Source: Luteimonas panaciterrae (GTDB taxonomy: Bacteria; Pseudomonadota; Gammaproteobacteria; Xanthomonadales; Xanthomonadaceae). Taken from it: 64,000 nucleotides of DNA. A model generated the notes under the pieces. That model was not told the origin of the DNA, made no database searches, and saw only the letters and a program-made list of their open reading frames with translations. The translations under genes were made by a program, and so were the position numbers. Of this stretch, positions 29,500 to 37,994 are shown piece after piece; position 1 is the stretch's first letter, and every line of letters begins with the position of its first letter. The stretch covers positions 62,001 through 126,000 of the forward strand of contig NZ_JAJAVH010000008.1 in NCBI RefSeq assembly GCF_020511115.1. Direction: 5' to 3'.

Positions 29500-30618
29500 T
29501 CAGTGCTTGCCATATTTTTCATCCAGCCGCTTGTTCAACGCCTTGACCTGCACTTTCGCGCTCGACTTCTGTGACAGCCGCGTCGCCAGCTTGTCGGCGG
29601 CGCCGGCGACTTCGTCGCGCAGCTTCAGATAGTTGGCGAAGCGCCCCGGGTCGAGCGTACCGGCCTCGATCGCCGCGCGCACCGCGCAGCCGGGCTCGCG
29701 GTCGTGGCGGCAATCGCGAAAGCGGCATTGTTCGGCCAGCGCCTCGATATCGGCGAAGCCGCCTTCGGCAAGATCTTCCTCACCGGTGGGCTTGAGTTCG
29801 CGCATACCCGGTGTGTCGATCAGGCAGGCGCCGGAGGGCAGCGGGATCAGCGCCCGGTGCGTGGTGGTGTGGCGGCCGCGCGCATCGTGCTCGCGCACGG
29901 CGCTGGTCTTCATCTTCTCCGCGCCAAGCAGGGTATTGGTCAGCGTGGATTTGCCCGCGCCGGAACTGCCCACCAGGACAGCGGTCATGCCGGGCCGCAG
30001 CCAGGGTTCGAGCACGGCGACGCTGGCCCTGTCCTTGGCGTTCACCGCGAACGCCGGCACGTCCTGGTCCAGGATGCCGGCCAAGGTGGCCAACGCGGCC
30101 GGAACATCCGCCTCGGCGTGATCGGCCTTGGTCAACACCACCACCGCCTGCGCGCCGCCGCCGTGCACCAGCAGCAGGTAGCGCTCGATGCGGCGCGGAT
30201 TGAAATCGCCGTCGAGGCCGCAAACGACAAGGACGACATCGATATTCGCGGCGATCACCTGTTGCTTGTAGTGCTCGCCCGCCGCACCGCGCTTGATCGC
30301 GGTGCGGCGCGGCAGCGCGGCGACGATGCGCGTGCCCTCGATCAGCACCCAGTCGCCGACCGCCGCGCGCTGTTCGGCGGCGGTCGTGCCCTTGCGATAA
30401 CCCGGCGTGCGCTGCCATTCCGGCAGCGATTCGACAGGAAATCCCTCGCCGAGGCCGTCGGCGACGATGTAGCCGGAGCGATGTTGCTCGATCACCCGCA
30501 CCGGGCGTGCCTGCGGATGCGCGTCGAGCGTTTCACGCCAGCCCGGCGCGTCCGGCGGCCCTTCGTAGGGCCAGCCGATCGCACGCAACGCTGCCATGGC
30601 GACTGAGTCGAGCTGCAT
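29500..30618 (-). CDS. rsgA: Ribosome small-subunit-dependent GTPase A
   Basis: RsgA is a circularly permuted GTPase that assists late 30S ribosome maturation. In this 372-residue protein an OB-fold domain (about residues 30-110) is followed by the permuted GTPase motifs: G4 as VLTKADHAE, then G1 as VGSSGAGKSTLTN and G3 as IDTPGMREL. The C-terminal zinc knuckle is CRFRDCRHDREPGC. The ATG at 30618 begins the conserved N-terminus; an upstream frame from 30708 lacks homology. It is followed by the DUF1704 gene after six bases. Confidence 0.96.
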   Translation of the reverse strand: MQLDSVAMAALRAIGWPYEGPPDAPGWRETLDAHPQARPVRVIEQHRSGYIVADGLGEGFPVESLPEWQRTPGYRKGTTAAEQRAAVGDWVLIEGTRIVAALPRRTAIKRGAAGEHYKQQVIAANIDVVLVVCGLDGDFNPRRIERYLLLVHGGGAQAVVVLTKADHAEADVPAALATLAGILDQDVPAFAVNAKDRASVAVLEPWLRPGMTAVLVGSSGAGKSTLTNTLLGAEKMKTSAVREHDARGRHTTTHRALIPLPSGACLIDTPGMRELKPTGEEDLAEGGFADIEALAEQCRFRDCRHDREPGCAVRAAIEAGTLDPGRFANYLKLRDEVAGAADKLATRLSQKSSAKVQVKALNKRLDEKYGKH

Positions 30619-30737
30619 GGCGCGATTGTACGCAGCACCCGCGCGAAGCGGCCGTATGCCCGAACTGGGACCCCTCGCCCGGTTCCACCCCCTGTTCCGG
30701 TTTATCAACCGCTACCGCCATTTTTCGAGGGAACGTC

Positions 30738-30956
30738 ATGAAAAAGCGTATCGCGCTGTACTCCCTGGCCACCGTCCTGCTGCTGTCGGCCGCCACGGCG
30801 ATTGCTTTGCCCGACCGCGGGCTGCACAGGTATTACTACTACGACGATGGTCGCTGGGCCGGGGAGTCCCACCACTACTGCGACGGTTCGAGGAGCTTCG
30901 AGGGCGAGATCACAGATCATGTGGAAATCATCATCGAGCAATGCCCCAATTTCTGA
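30738..30956 (+). CDS. Small secreted protein, DUF6289-like
   Basis: This 72-residue protein begins MKKRIALYSLATVLLLSAA, a standard signal peptide with cleavage near residues 22-24. The mature part of about 48 residues has a Tyr/Asp-rich YYYYDDGRW, then HHYCDGSRSFEGEIT and a second Cys near the end (EQCPNF), suggesting one disulphide. This pattern recalls the small DUF6289 proteins common in Stenotrophomonas and relatives, whose role is unknown. A GAGG ribosome site lies upstream and a strong hairpin terminator just downstream, so it is a self-contained transcription unit divergent from rsgA. Confidence 0.75.
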   Translation: MKKRIALYSLATVLLLSAATAIALPDRGLHRYYYYDDGRWAGESHHYCDGSRSFEGEITDHVEIIIEQCPNF

Positions 30957-30962
30957 CGGTCG

Positions 30963-30993
30963 CCGGCCGGTCCCACGGGGCCGGCCGGTTTTT
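30963..30993 (+). terminator. Intrinsic terminator after the small secreted protein
   Basis: An 8-bp GC stem (CCGGCCGG at 30963-30970 and 30981-30988), extendable by inner C-G pairs, is followed at once by TTTTT (30989-30993). It lies seven bases past the stop codon on the plus strand. Confidence 0.85.
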
Positions 30994-31048
30994 GCCCCGA
31001 TCACACCGCATCCGTTAATCTGGGCGGGATTCCCCCCGTCTTCCGCCC

Positions 31049-32314
31049 ATGCCTACCACCCCCATTGCCACCCGCGAGCGCCTGTCCGAAGTCCGTTATG
31101 AGATCCGCGGAGAGCTGGCACGCCGAGCCCGTGAGCTGGAGGCCCAGGGCCGCACCCTGATCAAGCTCAATATCGGCAACCCCGGCGCGTTCGGGTTCCG
31201 CGCCCCGGAACACCTGCAACGCGCCATCGCCGATCACATCCACGATACCGATCCCTATACCCATCAGCAGGGCCTGCCGGCCGCGCGCGAAGCCATCGCC
31301 GCCTTCCACAAGAAGCGCGGCACGCCGAACGCGACGCCCGAACGTGTGTTCGTCGGCAACGGCGTCAGCGAACTGATCGACCTGTCGTTGCGCGCCCTGC
31401 TGAACCCCGGCGACGAAGTGCTGCTGCCCTCGCCCGACTACCCGCTGTGGTCGGCGGCGACCATCCTCAACGACGGCCGTCCGGTGTTCTACCGCTGCCA
31501 TGCCAGCACCGGCTTCCTGCCCGATCCGGACGAGATCGAGGCACTGGTGTCCCCGCGCACGCGCGCGATCGTGCTGATCAATCCCAACAATCCCACCGGC
31601 GCCGCCTACCCGCGCGAGCTGCTGGAGCGCATCGTCGCCATCGCCGCCAAGCACCACCTGCTGCTGATGTGCGACGAGATCTACGACAGCATCCTCTACG
31701 ACGGCGCCAGATTTGTGCCCGTCGCGCCGCTGGCCGGCGACGTGCCTTGCCTGTCCTTCGGCGGCCTGTCGAAGGTGCATCGCGCCTGCGGCTGGCGTGT
31801 CGGCTGGGCGGTGCTGTCGGGCGATGCGATGCGCATCGGCGAGTTCCACCACGCCATGGACCTGCTCGGCGCGCTGCGCCTGTGCGCCAACGTGCCGGGA
31901 CAATTCGCGATCGAAGCGGCGTTGCACGGCGCCGACACGATCACAGCGCTGTGCCAGCCGGGCGGGCGCCTGTACGAAGCACGCCGCGCGGTGATCGACA
32001 TCTGCGATGCGAGCGAGCACCTGCACCTGTCCGAACCGGCCGGCGCGCTGTACGCCTTCCCCGGCGTCGTCGGCGACGCGGCACGCGGCTTCGACGATCA
32101 CGCCTTCGCGCTGGAACTGCTGGAAACCGAGGACGTGCTGATCGTGCCCGGCTCCAGCTTCAACGTGCCGTATCGCAACCACTTCCGCGTCACCCTGCTG
32201 CCGGAACCGGATACGCTGCGCGAAGTCTTCCATCGCATCGACCGCGTGCTCTCGCGCCGCGCCGGACGCGACGTCGGCGATGCCGACCGGACGCAACGCG
32301 CGGCCGTGGCCTGA
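31049..32314 (+). CDS. alaA: Alanine-type PLP aminotransferase (class I/II)
   Basis: This 421-residue fold-type I aminotransferase resembles glutamate-pyruvate aminotransferase AlaA. Visible features are LNIGNPGAFGFRAP, GNGVSELIDLSL for phosphate binding, LINPNNPTGAAYP with the conserved Asn, CDEIYDSILYDG with Asp and Tyr contacting PLP, and the Schiff-base Lys in GGLSKVHRACGWRVGW. The Lys region differs slightly from the Escherichia coli SKTYR form, so the exact amino acid substrate is less sure than the class. It heads a run of three plus-strand genes (aminotransferase, SGNH hydrolase, methyltransferase) with short gaps. Confidence 0.85.
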   Translation: MPTTPIATRERLSEVRYEIRGELARRARELEAQGRTLIKLNIGNPGAFGFRAPEHLQRAIADHIHDTDPYTHQQGLPAAREAIAAFHKKRGTPNATPERVFVGNGVSELIDLSLRALLNPGDEVLLPSPDYPLWSAATILNDGRPVFYRCHASTGFLPDPDEIEALVSPRTRAIVLINPNNPTGAAYPRELLERIVAIAAKHHLLLMCDEIYDSILYDGARFVPVAPLAGDVPCLSFGGLSKVHRACGWRVGWAVLSGDAMRIGEFHHAMDLLGALRLCANVPGQFAIEAALHGADTITALCQPGGRLYEARRAVIDICDASEHLHLSEPAGALYAFPGVVGDAARGFDDHAFALELLETEDVLIVPGSSFNVPYRNHFRVTLLPEPDTLREVFHRIDRVLSRRAGRDVGDADRTQRAAVA

Positions 32315-32337
32315 ACAAGCACCGGGGGAAAGGCGCG

Positions 32338-32958
32338 TTGCACTCCGCCGCAATCTCCTACCTCGCCCTCGGCGACAGCTACACCATCGGCGAAAGCGTC
32401 GCGCCTGACGGCCGCTGGCCGGAACAGTTGGCGCTCGCGCTGCGCGAGGAAGGCATCGCGCTGGATGCGCCTCGCATCATCGCCACCACGGGCTGGACGA
32501 CCGACGAACTCGACGCCGCCATCGATGCCGCGCACCCGCTCGGCCATTACGGCTTCGTCAGTCTCGCCATCGGCGTGAACAATCAGTATCGCGGCCGCGA
32601 TGTCGAAAACTACCGTGGCGAATTCGCTGGATTGCTGGAGCGCGCCATCGGCTTCGCCGACGGCCGCACGGACCGCGTGATGGTACTGTCGATTCCCGAC
32701 TGGGGCGTCACGCCCTTCGGCATTGCTTCAGGCCGGGATGTCGCGCGGATTGCGCGTGAACTCGACGCTTACAACGCCGCCGCGCGCGAAGTCTGCGCGC
32801 AGCACGGGATTTCATTTGTCGACATCACCCCGATCAGCCGCGAACGCGGCGCCGAACCGGTGATGCTCGCCGAAGACGGCCTGCACCCTTCGGCGGCGAT
32901 GTATGCCGAATGGACACGACTCGCCCTGCCGATCGCACGCACGCTGCTGCGGACATGA
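32338..32958 (+). CDS. SGNH/GDSL-family hydrolase (TTG start)
   Basis: This 206-residue esterase or lipase-like protein shows block I YLALGDSYTIGE with the nucleophile Ser, block III GVNNQYRGR with the oxyanion Asn, and block V EDGLHPSAAMY with the catalytic Asp and His. There is no signal peptide, so it is cytoplasmic. No ATG precedes block I; the TTG at 32338 lies eight bases after a GGGGGAAA ribosome site and gives the expected N-terminus. It ends in an ATGA overlap with the following methyltransferase. The substrate is unknown; relatives hydrolyse acetyl or acyl esters. Confidence 0.85.
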   Translation: MHSAAISYLALGDSYTIGESVAPDGRWPEQLALALREEGIALDAPRIIATTGWTTDELDAAIDAAHPLGHYGFVSLAIGVNNQYRGRDVENYRGEFAGLLERAIGFADGRTDRVMVLSIPDWGVTPFGIASGRDVARIARELDAYNAAAREVCAQHGISFVDITPISRERGAEPVMLAEDGLHPSAAMYAEWTRLALPIARTLLRT

Positions 32959-33650
32959 GTCACGACACGCGCCCCCTGCCACGGCAGCGCGCCACCGAGA
33001 TCGCCAACGCCTTTCTTCCGGAACGCTTCTGGGGCAGCCGCTGGGATTACTACTACGTTCGCGAGAAGCTGGCGAGCGATCCGCTCTATCCCGGCGTCCT
33101 CGATGCGCTGCGCGGCAGCAGCGCGCCGTTGCTCGATATCGGCTGCGGACTGGGCCTGCTCGCGCATGCCCTGCATCGCGATGGGCAGTCATTGCCCTAT
33201 CACGGTGTGGACATCGATGCCGCCAAGATCGCGCGCGCGCACAGCGCGGCACAGCGCGCGAAATTAGCGCAGGCGGAATTCGCCACCGCCGATCTCGCTC
33301 GTGAGATCCCGCGGCACGCCGGCAGCGTCGCCATCCTGGACGTCCTGCAGTATTTGTCCGCCGAAGCACAGCGACGCCTGCTCGACGCCGCCATCGCCAT
33401 GCTCACGCCCGGCGCTCGCCTGGTGATACGTGCCGCTCTCGATGACGACGGCCGACGCGGCCACTACACCCGCCTCGGTGACCGCTTCGCGCATCTCACG
33501 GGCTGGATGCCATCGGCGCCAAAGCACTATCCCAGCACCGAAGCACTGCGTGCCGCGTTCAACAATGCCGCTCTGCAGGCAAATTTCGCGCCGCTGTTCG
33601 GCCGCACTCCCTTCAATCACTGGCTGATCGTGGCGGCTCGGCCGGTATAA
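32955..33650 (+). CDS. SAM-dependent methyltransferase
   Basis: This 231-residue class I methyltransferase has motif I LLDIGCGLGLLAHALH (about residues 54-69), the acidic YHGVDIDAAKI, and VAILDVLQYLSAEAQRRLL followed by LTPGARLVIRAAL. The start overlaps the SGNH hydrolase stop by ATGA, so both are translated together. The N-terminal RFWGSRWDYYYVREKL segment is shared by a group of small Proteobacterial methyltransferases of unknown acceptor. Coupling to an esterase hints at a shared small-molecule substrate, which is inference only. Confidence 0.85.
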   Translation: MSHDTRPLPRQRATEIANAFLPERFWGSRWDYYYVREKLASDPLYPGVLDALRGSSAPLLDIGCGLGLLAHALHRDGQSLPYHGVDIDAAKIARAHSAAQRAKLAQAEFATADLAREIPRHAGSVAILDVLQYLSAEAQRRLLDAAIAMLTPGARLVIRAALDDDGRRGHYTRLGDRFAHLTGWMPSAPKHYPSTEALRAAFNNAALQANFAPLFGRTPFNHWLIVAARPV

Positions 33651-33709
33651 ACGGCATTCCATGGTTGAACCTGACGCTTCCGGCCATGCGCGCGGCGGCA
33701 AACTTCGAC

Positions 33710-34255
33710 TCAGGGGAAATAAGCGCGAAATGGCTTCAAGGTTGCCAGGCCTGGCGCAGGCGTATTGATCGTGCATGGCCCCAGCGGGCCATTGAACATG
33801 ACATGGTTGTACGGCGGAAAAGGCGCGGGCGTGTTAGGCAGATAGGGATTCGCCTTGCTCAACTCCGCGTTCGTCTGCCCGCTGCACGTCAGCATCATGC
33901 CCGGCGATTGGATAACCATACCGCTGATCGTCATCCTGACCGAGGTGCTCCCCGGAATCGCGACAGGCGGAGACGTGACTCCTGGCTGCACTGTCATGCT
34001 CGTGCAGGCCGAACTGCCGCTGAAACTGGCGGTTGTCTGGATGCCGCCATTGTTCAATGCCCAGGTCACGGTGATCGTACAGGGATACACGATGCCCATA
34101 TATTTCAAGGTAAAAGGGCCGGAAAAAGTATCGACCGCATTCCTGACCCAGGCCGTGCCATCCCACATCTCATAACCGGAAGCGAATGCGGGATGCGTCG
34201 TCAACGCTCCCCCGGCGACAAAAGCAGCGATCGCAATGGATTTCAGCTTGGACAT
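33710..34255 (-). CDS. Secreted PraB-like protein, copy A
   Basis: This 181-residue protein has a signal peptide (residues 1-25, MSKLKSIAIAAFVAGGALTT then HPAFA). The mature part is a Thr/Ser/Gly-rich beta-type chain with four Cys residues, including TASFSGSSAC. The SFSGSSAC core, the spacing of Cys and the C-terminal PFRAYFP match a second protein at 37995-38537, so they are paralogues. Both resemble the PraA/PraB family (protein activator of alkane oxidation), secreted proteins linked to growth on hydrophobic substrates in Pseudomonas. The family call is from motif similarity; function here is not proven. Confidence 0.65.
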   Translation of the reverse strand: MSKLKSIAIAAFVAGGALTTHPAFASGYEMWDGTAWVRNAVDTFSGPFTLKYMGIVYPCTITVTWALNNGGIQTTASFSGSSACTSMTVQPGVTSPPVAIPGSTSVRMTISGMVIQSPGMMLTCSGQTNAELSKANPYLPNTPAPFPPYNHVMFNGPLGPCTINTPAPGLATLKPFRAYFP

Positions 34256-34385
34256 GGCGCTGTGCTCCGATGAAGAGGGGCATGGTCGCGTTTCTCCTGC
34301 AAGCGTCGCCCCTGATTGGGCGCCGCAGGAATCGATTCACCATGAATCATCCGACCGACCCACGATTTCGATCTGACGGTCATCC

Positions 34386-34496
34386 TCAACGACTGACCGC
34401 ACTAGGCGCTGCCTCCGAGCCGGCGAAGGCGGGAAACATCTCGTGGGAACTGGCCACGAACACGGCAGCGAGAAGCGTGTGCTTGATGAGTTTCAT
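34386..34496 (-). pseudogene. Signal-peptide-only ORF, possible third PraB-like remnant
   Basis: Only 36 codons are open: MKLIKHTLLAAVFVASSHEM, then FPAFAGSEAAPSAVSR and stop. The N-terminus has a charge and hydrophobic pattern close to those of the two PraB-like proteins, and the ATG follows a GGAGCACA sequence also present upstream of copy A. No similar mature part continues in any frame of the next 130 bases. It could be a truncated duplicate or a genuine very small secreted peptide. Confidence 0.4.
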
Positions 34497-34545
34497 GCGA
34501 CTGATCCTTGTGCTCCATGAAAGATGCCGGGTCCATCCGCCCGGC

Positions 34546-35520
34546 CTAGAACTCGCACGCCTCCCATCCCGGCGGGGTGGTATTGGTGGAGCTGCCTTCA
34601 AAATTGTCCTGAAGGGTCCGCTGTGCCCATTCGTCCGCTTCAGCGAGTTGCCCCGATGTCAGGTTCGATGCAACGGCCGCCAACTGCTGATCCAGCCTGG
34701 CGACGCGATGCTGCTCCGCACCAAGGCGATAAAGCTTTAGATAGCGGTAGTGCTGCACCGGATCGGCACCGACCAGCCCAGCCAACAGGCTTTGCGAGCC
34801 AGGCTCGTAGGCCTGCTGCAACAGGTCGACGACTCGCCAATCGCCCGCCGTGAGGCCGGCCTCGATCAGCGCCGAAGCGTTGCTGCGATAGTTCCGCAAC
34901 GATTCCGGATGCTTCAACATGCTTCGTGCGTCGTAGAGCGGCCCCTGCCCCAGGTAGCATGCTCGCGCGTCCTCGTCCCCGAGCCTGGCGGCTTGCGCGA
35001 TGTTGTCGACCAGGCTACCCAGCATCTCGTCGCCCACGCCGTCACACAGCTCTTGATTCTTGCGATCGGCTTGCTGGCGCAACTCCATCGCACTGAGAAT
35101 CGCCTGGTAAGTCCGCAACTGCGCCGGCGTCATGTTCTCGGTTTTCTTGCTGGTGAGATCGTTGGCCTCACCAGCGTTCTTCCACTCCGAGCCACGCAAG
35201 TGGCTGCATTTGCTGAGATCGTGATACAGACGCGTGGCCGCGCCGACATCGCCGTTGTTCGCGCGCGCCTGCAAGTCGGCGAACGTGTCCTTCAAAGGTG
35301 TGCCGGGAGCCGGCAGCGGCGCGCCCTTGACGATGCCGATGACCGACTTGGCGGCCGAAGCCTGTAATTTGCCGGGAGCAGCCTCCGTTCCGGCATCTCC
35401 GACGGCAATGCCCGTCCGCACGATCGGCGGCGGCTTGGGAGCGCCGATACGGCCGAGAAAGTACGCCCCGGTGATCGCGATCAACACCGCACCAACAACG
35501 AGCCAGCGCCGCGGGTTCAT
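34546..35520 (-). CDS. Membrane-anchored protein with Sel1-like stretch, paralogue 1
   Basis: This 324-residue protein has one N-terminal membrane helix (about residues 6-24, WLVVGAVLIAITGAYFLGR) and a periplasmic remainder. After a Pro/Ala-rich linker, LQARANNGDVGAATRLYHDL resembles a Sel1 or TPR-like helical pair. A long helical region follows, with DEDARACYLGQGP and HYRYLKLYRLGAE. Many positions are shared with the adjacent gene at 35572-36552, so the pair arose by tandem duplication. The C-terminus GWEACEF contains a conserved Cys. I know no function for this family. Confidence 0.72.
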   Translation of the reverse strand: MNPRRWLVVGAVLIAITGAYFLGRIGAPKPPPIVRTGIAVGDAGTEAAPGKLQASAAKSVIGIVKGAPLPAPGTPLKDTFADLQARANNGDVGAATRLYHDLSKCSHLRGSEWKNAGEANDLTSKKTENMTPAQLRTYQAILSAMELRQQADRKNQELCDGVGDEMLGSLVDNIAQAARLGDEDARACYLGQGPLYDARSMLKHPESLRNYRSNASALIEAGLTAGDWRVVDLLQQAYEPGSQSLLAGLVGADPVQHYRYLKLYRLGAEQHRVARLDQQLAAVASNLTSGQLAEADEWAQRTLQDNFEGSSTNTTPPGWEACEF

Positions 35521-35571
35521 GCGTGAACCTGCTCGTGTCGAATTGCTTTCGGGTCCATGGATTTCATGACA

Positions 35572-36552
35572 TCACAAGGGATCATAAGGGAACGAGCAGG
35601 GATCCCAGCCTGGCACCGTCGATTCGGTCGAATTGCCGTCATCGAACTCCTGCTGAAATGTCGATTGCGCCCAGAGATCGGCGTCGGCGCGCTGCTCCGG
35701 CTTGATTCGCGTGGCCGCCGCAGCCAATTGGCGATCGATTTCCTCGACGCGATAAGGCTCCGCGCCTAGGCGATACAGCTTGAGATAGCGGTAATACAGG
35801 GTGGGATCGGAACCGAGCACGCCGGAAAGCATGCTGTCCGAACCGGGCTGGTATGCATTGCGAAGGATGTCTACCACCTTCCAGTCACCGGCGGCGAGTC
35901 CCGTGTCGATCATGGATTTGATGTTGGCGCGATAACTCTCGAGCCATTCCGGATGCTGCATCAAGCCGCGCGGATCGTAGTTCGGACCGCGCGCCAGGTA
36001 ACAGGCACGCGCATGCTCCTCGCCGAGCTGCGCGGCCTTCTGCAGACTTGGCAACTGGGAATCCAGCATCGTGCGATCCACGCCATCGCAGAGGGAGCGG
36101 AATTTCTGCATGGCCTGCTTCCGCGACTCGATCGCATCCAGTTGAACGCGATAGTCCTCCATCTTTCCCGCATCCGTCGTATCGACCTTCTGATCCAGCA
36201 ATTCATCGGCGACGCGAGCGAACGACCACTCCACGCTATCCAGATAGCCGCAAATGTGGAGATCGCGATACAGGCGCGTGGCCGCCGCCACGTCACCGGC
36301 ATCGGCGCGGGCCTTCAAGTCTCGATAGACCTTCTTCAACGACGTGTCGCGCGCCGGTAGCGGCGCGGTGGCGGGCACTGCTCCAGAAGATGCCGCTTTG
36401 GCATCAGCACCTTCATTACCTACCTGTGTGGCGGCGACGTGATCCGCCGCGCCGTCGGCCGCGGCTTGCGGGCCTTGCGCGCGCCCCAGGAAATAGGCGC
36501 AAGCGAGTGCGCCCAATCCAACCAGAATCATCACGATGTGGCGCAAATGCAT
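35572..36552 (-). CDS. Membrane-anchored protein with Sel1-like stretch, paralogue 2
   Basis: This 326-residue protein is a paralogue of the neighbour at 34546-35520. It has an N-terminal helix (about residues 5-22, HIVMILVGLGALACAYFLGR), an Ala-rich linker, then LKARADAGDVAAATRLYRDL, EEHARACYLARGP and YYRYLKLYRLGAE at matching places. It ends GWDPCSFPYDPL. An in-frame ATG five codons upstream (36567) is possible; 36552 aligns better with the paralogue. The two genes are separated by 51 bases on the same strand and probably form one unit. Role unknown. Confidence 0.72.
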   Translation of the reverse strand: MHLRHIVMILVGLGALACAYFLGRAQGPQAAADGAADHVAATQVGNEGADAKAASSGAVPATAPLPARDTSLKKVYRDLKARADAGDVAAATRLYRDLHICGYLDSVEWSFARVADELLDQKVDTTDAGKMEDYRVQLDAIESRKQAMQKFRSLCDGVDRTMLDSQLPSLQKAAQLGEEHARACYLARGPNYDPRGLMQHPEWLESYRANIKSMIDTGLAAGDWKVVDILRNAYQPGSDSMLSGVLGSDPTLYYRYLKLYRLGAEPYRVEEIDRQLAAAATRIKPEQRADADLWAQSTFQQEFDDGNSTESTVPGWDPCSFPYDPL

Positions 36553-36698
36553 TTGCCCGGAATCCATCTCAAGATCGGGAGACGCGCATTTCGAGGCCCG
36601 TCATCCCGCATTGACGTAAATCTTATGGATGCAGGATGCCGAAGAACAGTGCTCTTGAATTTCCGGCCAGAACAAATGCGAGAACGAAGCCTTGAGTA

Positions 36699-36714
36699 TT
36701 GAGGCAGGCCTCAA
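36699..36714. other. Short perfect hairpin
   Basis: TTGAGGC and GCCTCAA form a 7-bp stem with a 2-nt loop. It lies four bases before a second, longer hairpin in the gap after the secreted-protein gene at 36791-37729. Confidence 0.6.
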
Positions 36715-36718
36715 GCGT

Positions 36719-36750
36719 TTGCGGAGCGACTCAGGCGAGTCGCTCCGCAA
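36719..36750 (-). terminator. Perfect 14-bp hairpin, probable terminator or mRNA 3' end
   Basis: TTGCGGAGCGACTC (36719-36732) pairs perfectly with GAGTCGCTCCGCAA (36737-36750) around an AGGC tetraloop. It lies 40 bases past the stop of the minus-strand secreted-protein gene. There is no T tract, so it may stabilise the mRNA 3' end or require Rho; as a structure it is unambiguous. Confidence 0.55.
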
Positions 36751-36790
36751 CCAAGGTTACAAGCACTACCGTAACCGTTCGCTTCCTGGC

Positions 36791-37729
36791 TTACTGCGCG
36801 CTGTTGCGCACGTACTCGGATGCCGCGATCGCCGCATTGCCATTCAAGATCGCGGTGTTCTTGCCCGCTGCGGACGGCAGCCCCACCTTCAGATTGACGG
36901 CGCCAGAGACCAGGGCCTCGAGCACATCCGTCAGGATCGGAATCGGAATGCCGAGCAGAGTGACATTGCCACAACCGCTCGCCTTCGGCACCGAGAACGA
37001 ATTGTCGACGTACGAGGAACCCTGGACATCGATATAAGCGGTGTAGGGATCTTCGGTCACCGTGATGAAGTTCGCGGTGCCAGGGCTGCCGGCGATCGGC
37101 TGATTCGGTGCCGGCGGACTGGTCGTCCCGGTCTGCAACTTGACCACGACCGGATTCTGCGCCGTGCCGATGTAGCAGGAGCTGCCGAGGAAAGGATTCT
37201 GCAGACGCACGCGAAGCGCAAGGCGTACCGCCGTGGGATCACTACCGTCGGCGGGCGGATACAGCCCATTCGCGAGACTGGTCTGGATCGTCTGCACCGA
37301 TTCCATCGTGGCCGTGACGTCGTTGACCGAATTGACGATGTTCCAGAAGGCCTGCCACAGCGGGAACGGCCAATCGGGTGCCGGATTGACGATGCCGAGC
37401 AGACCGCCCGGGACCTTGCCCGGGGGCGAGGACAGCGTCGGAGCGCCGACCGCAGCGTAGAGAGGCTCGAAGGTGTTGGACGGAGGTGCGATCGTCACAA
37501 CGCCACCCTGCAGCACGATCGGTTTGTCGATCGGCAGAGTGGTGGTGCCAATCGTGAACGAACCCGACGTGGTGGTATTGATCACGCAAGTGGTGACGTT
37601 CGGATCGTTGTAAGGACAGTACTTGAAGACCGCCCACGGGCCCGTGGGTGTGCCCGCCATCGCGACGGGCATGGCGGCGATGCCGGCCAGCGCCGTGGCG
37701 AGAGCCGTGGAAATCAGTGCCTTTGACAT
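36791..37729 (-). CDS. Secreted protein resembling an actinobacterial family, function unknown
   Basis: This 312-residue protein has a signal peptide (about residues 1-25, ending PVAMAG). The mature part has VRLQNPFLGSSCYIGTAQNP, LQTGTTSPPAPNQPI, SYVDNSFSVPKASGCG and, near the end, GLPSAAGKNTAILNGNA. This run of motifs is one I associate with secreted proteins of Streptomyces, Nocardia and Mycobacterium rather than with Gammaproteobacteria. Three Cys pairs are plausible. It lies between the anchored paralogues and a PraB-like gene on the same strand. The resemblance is from memory and a database search would be needed to confirm it. Confidence 0.65.
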   Translation of the reverse strand: MSKALISTALATALAGIAAMPVAMAGTPTGPWAVFKYCPYNDPNVTTCVINTTTSGSFTIGTTTLPIDKPIVLQGGVVTIAPPSNTFEPLYAAVGAPTLSSPPGKVPGGLLGIVNPAPDWPFPLWQAFWNIVNSVNDVTATMESVQTIQTSLANGLYPPADGSDPTAVRLALRVRLQNPFLGSSCYIGTAQNPVVVKLQTGTTSPPAPNQPIAGSPGTANFITVTEDPYTAYIDVQGSSYVDNSFSVPKASGCGNVTLLGIPIPILTDVLEALVSGAVNLKVGLPSAAGKNTAILNGNAAIAASEYVRNSAQ

Positions 37730-37994
37730 AAATAGACTCCCGAAATCTAGCGAAATGAAGATTCGATTAGCGACCAGCGGACGGACGTCCGCAGGGTTGC
37801 AACATCACCGTCCGGAAGAGCGCACAACTCGACTGTCATTCCTTTGTCAGACCGAGGCGAACGTGCCCTCAAGCTGCAACGCCACTTCAAGCGCTGAGCG
37901 CTTGAAGCGGCGGCATTACCCGACCCGTGGTTCCACGACAACCTTGTCGATATCGGTGCGGGATCATCATCCATGCATCACGATCTACATCCGA
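37730..37994. other. Gap with one hairpin, no gene seen
   Basis: The 265 bases between the two secreted-protein genes contain the promoter and ribosome site of the downstream minus-strand gene and a perfect 10-bp stem, CTTCAAGCGC (37885-37894) with GCGCTTGAAG (37898-37907), loop TGA. Its position about 90 bases past the PraB-like stop fits an mRNA 3' structure. No coding pattern is visible. Confidence 0.6.

Noticed and set aside
31447..32337. An upstream extension of the SGNH hydrolase frame through the aminotransferase gene.
   Set aside because: The extension is Arg-rich out-of-frame translation of the aminotransferase; the TTG at 32338 with its ribosome site gives the expected N-terminus.
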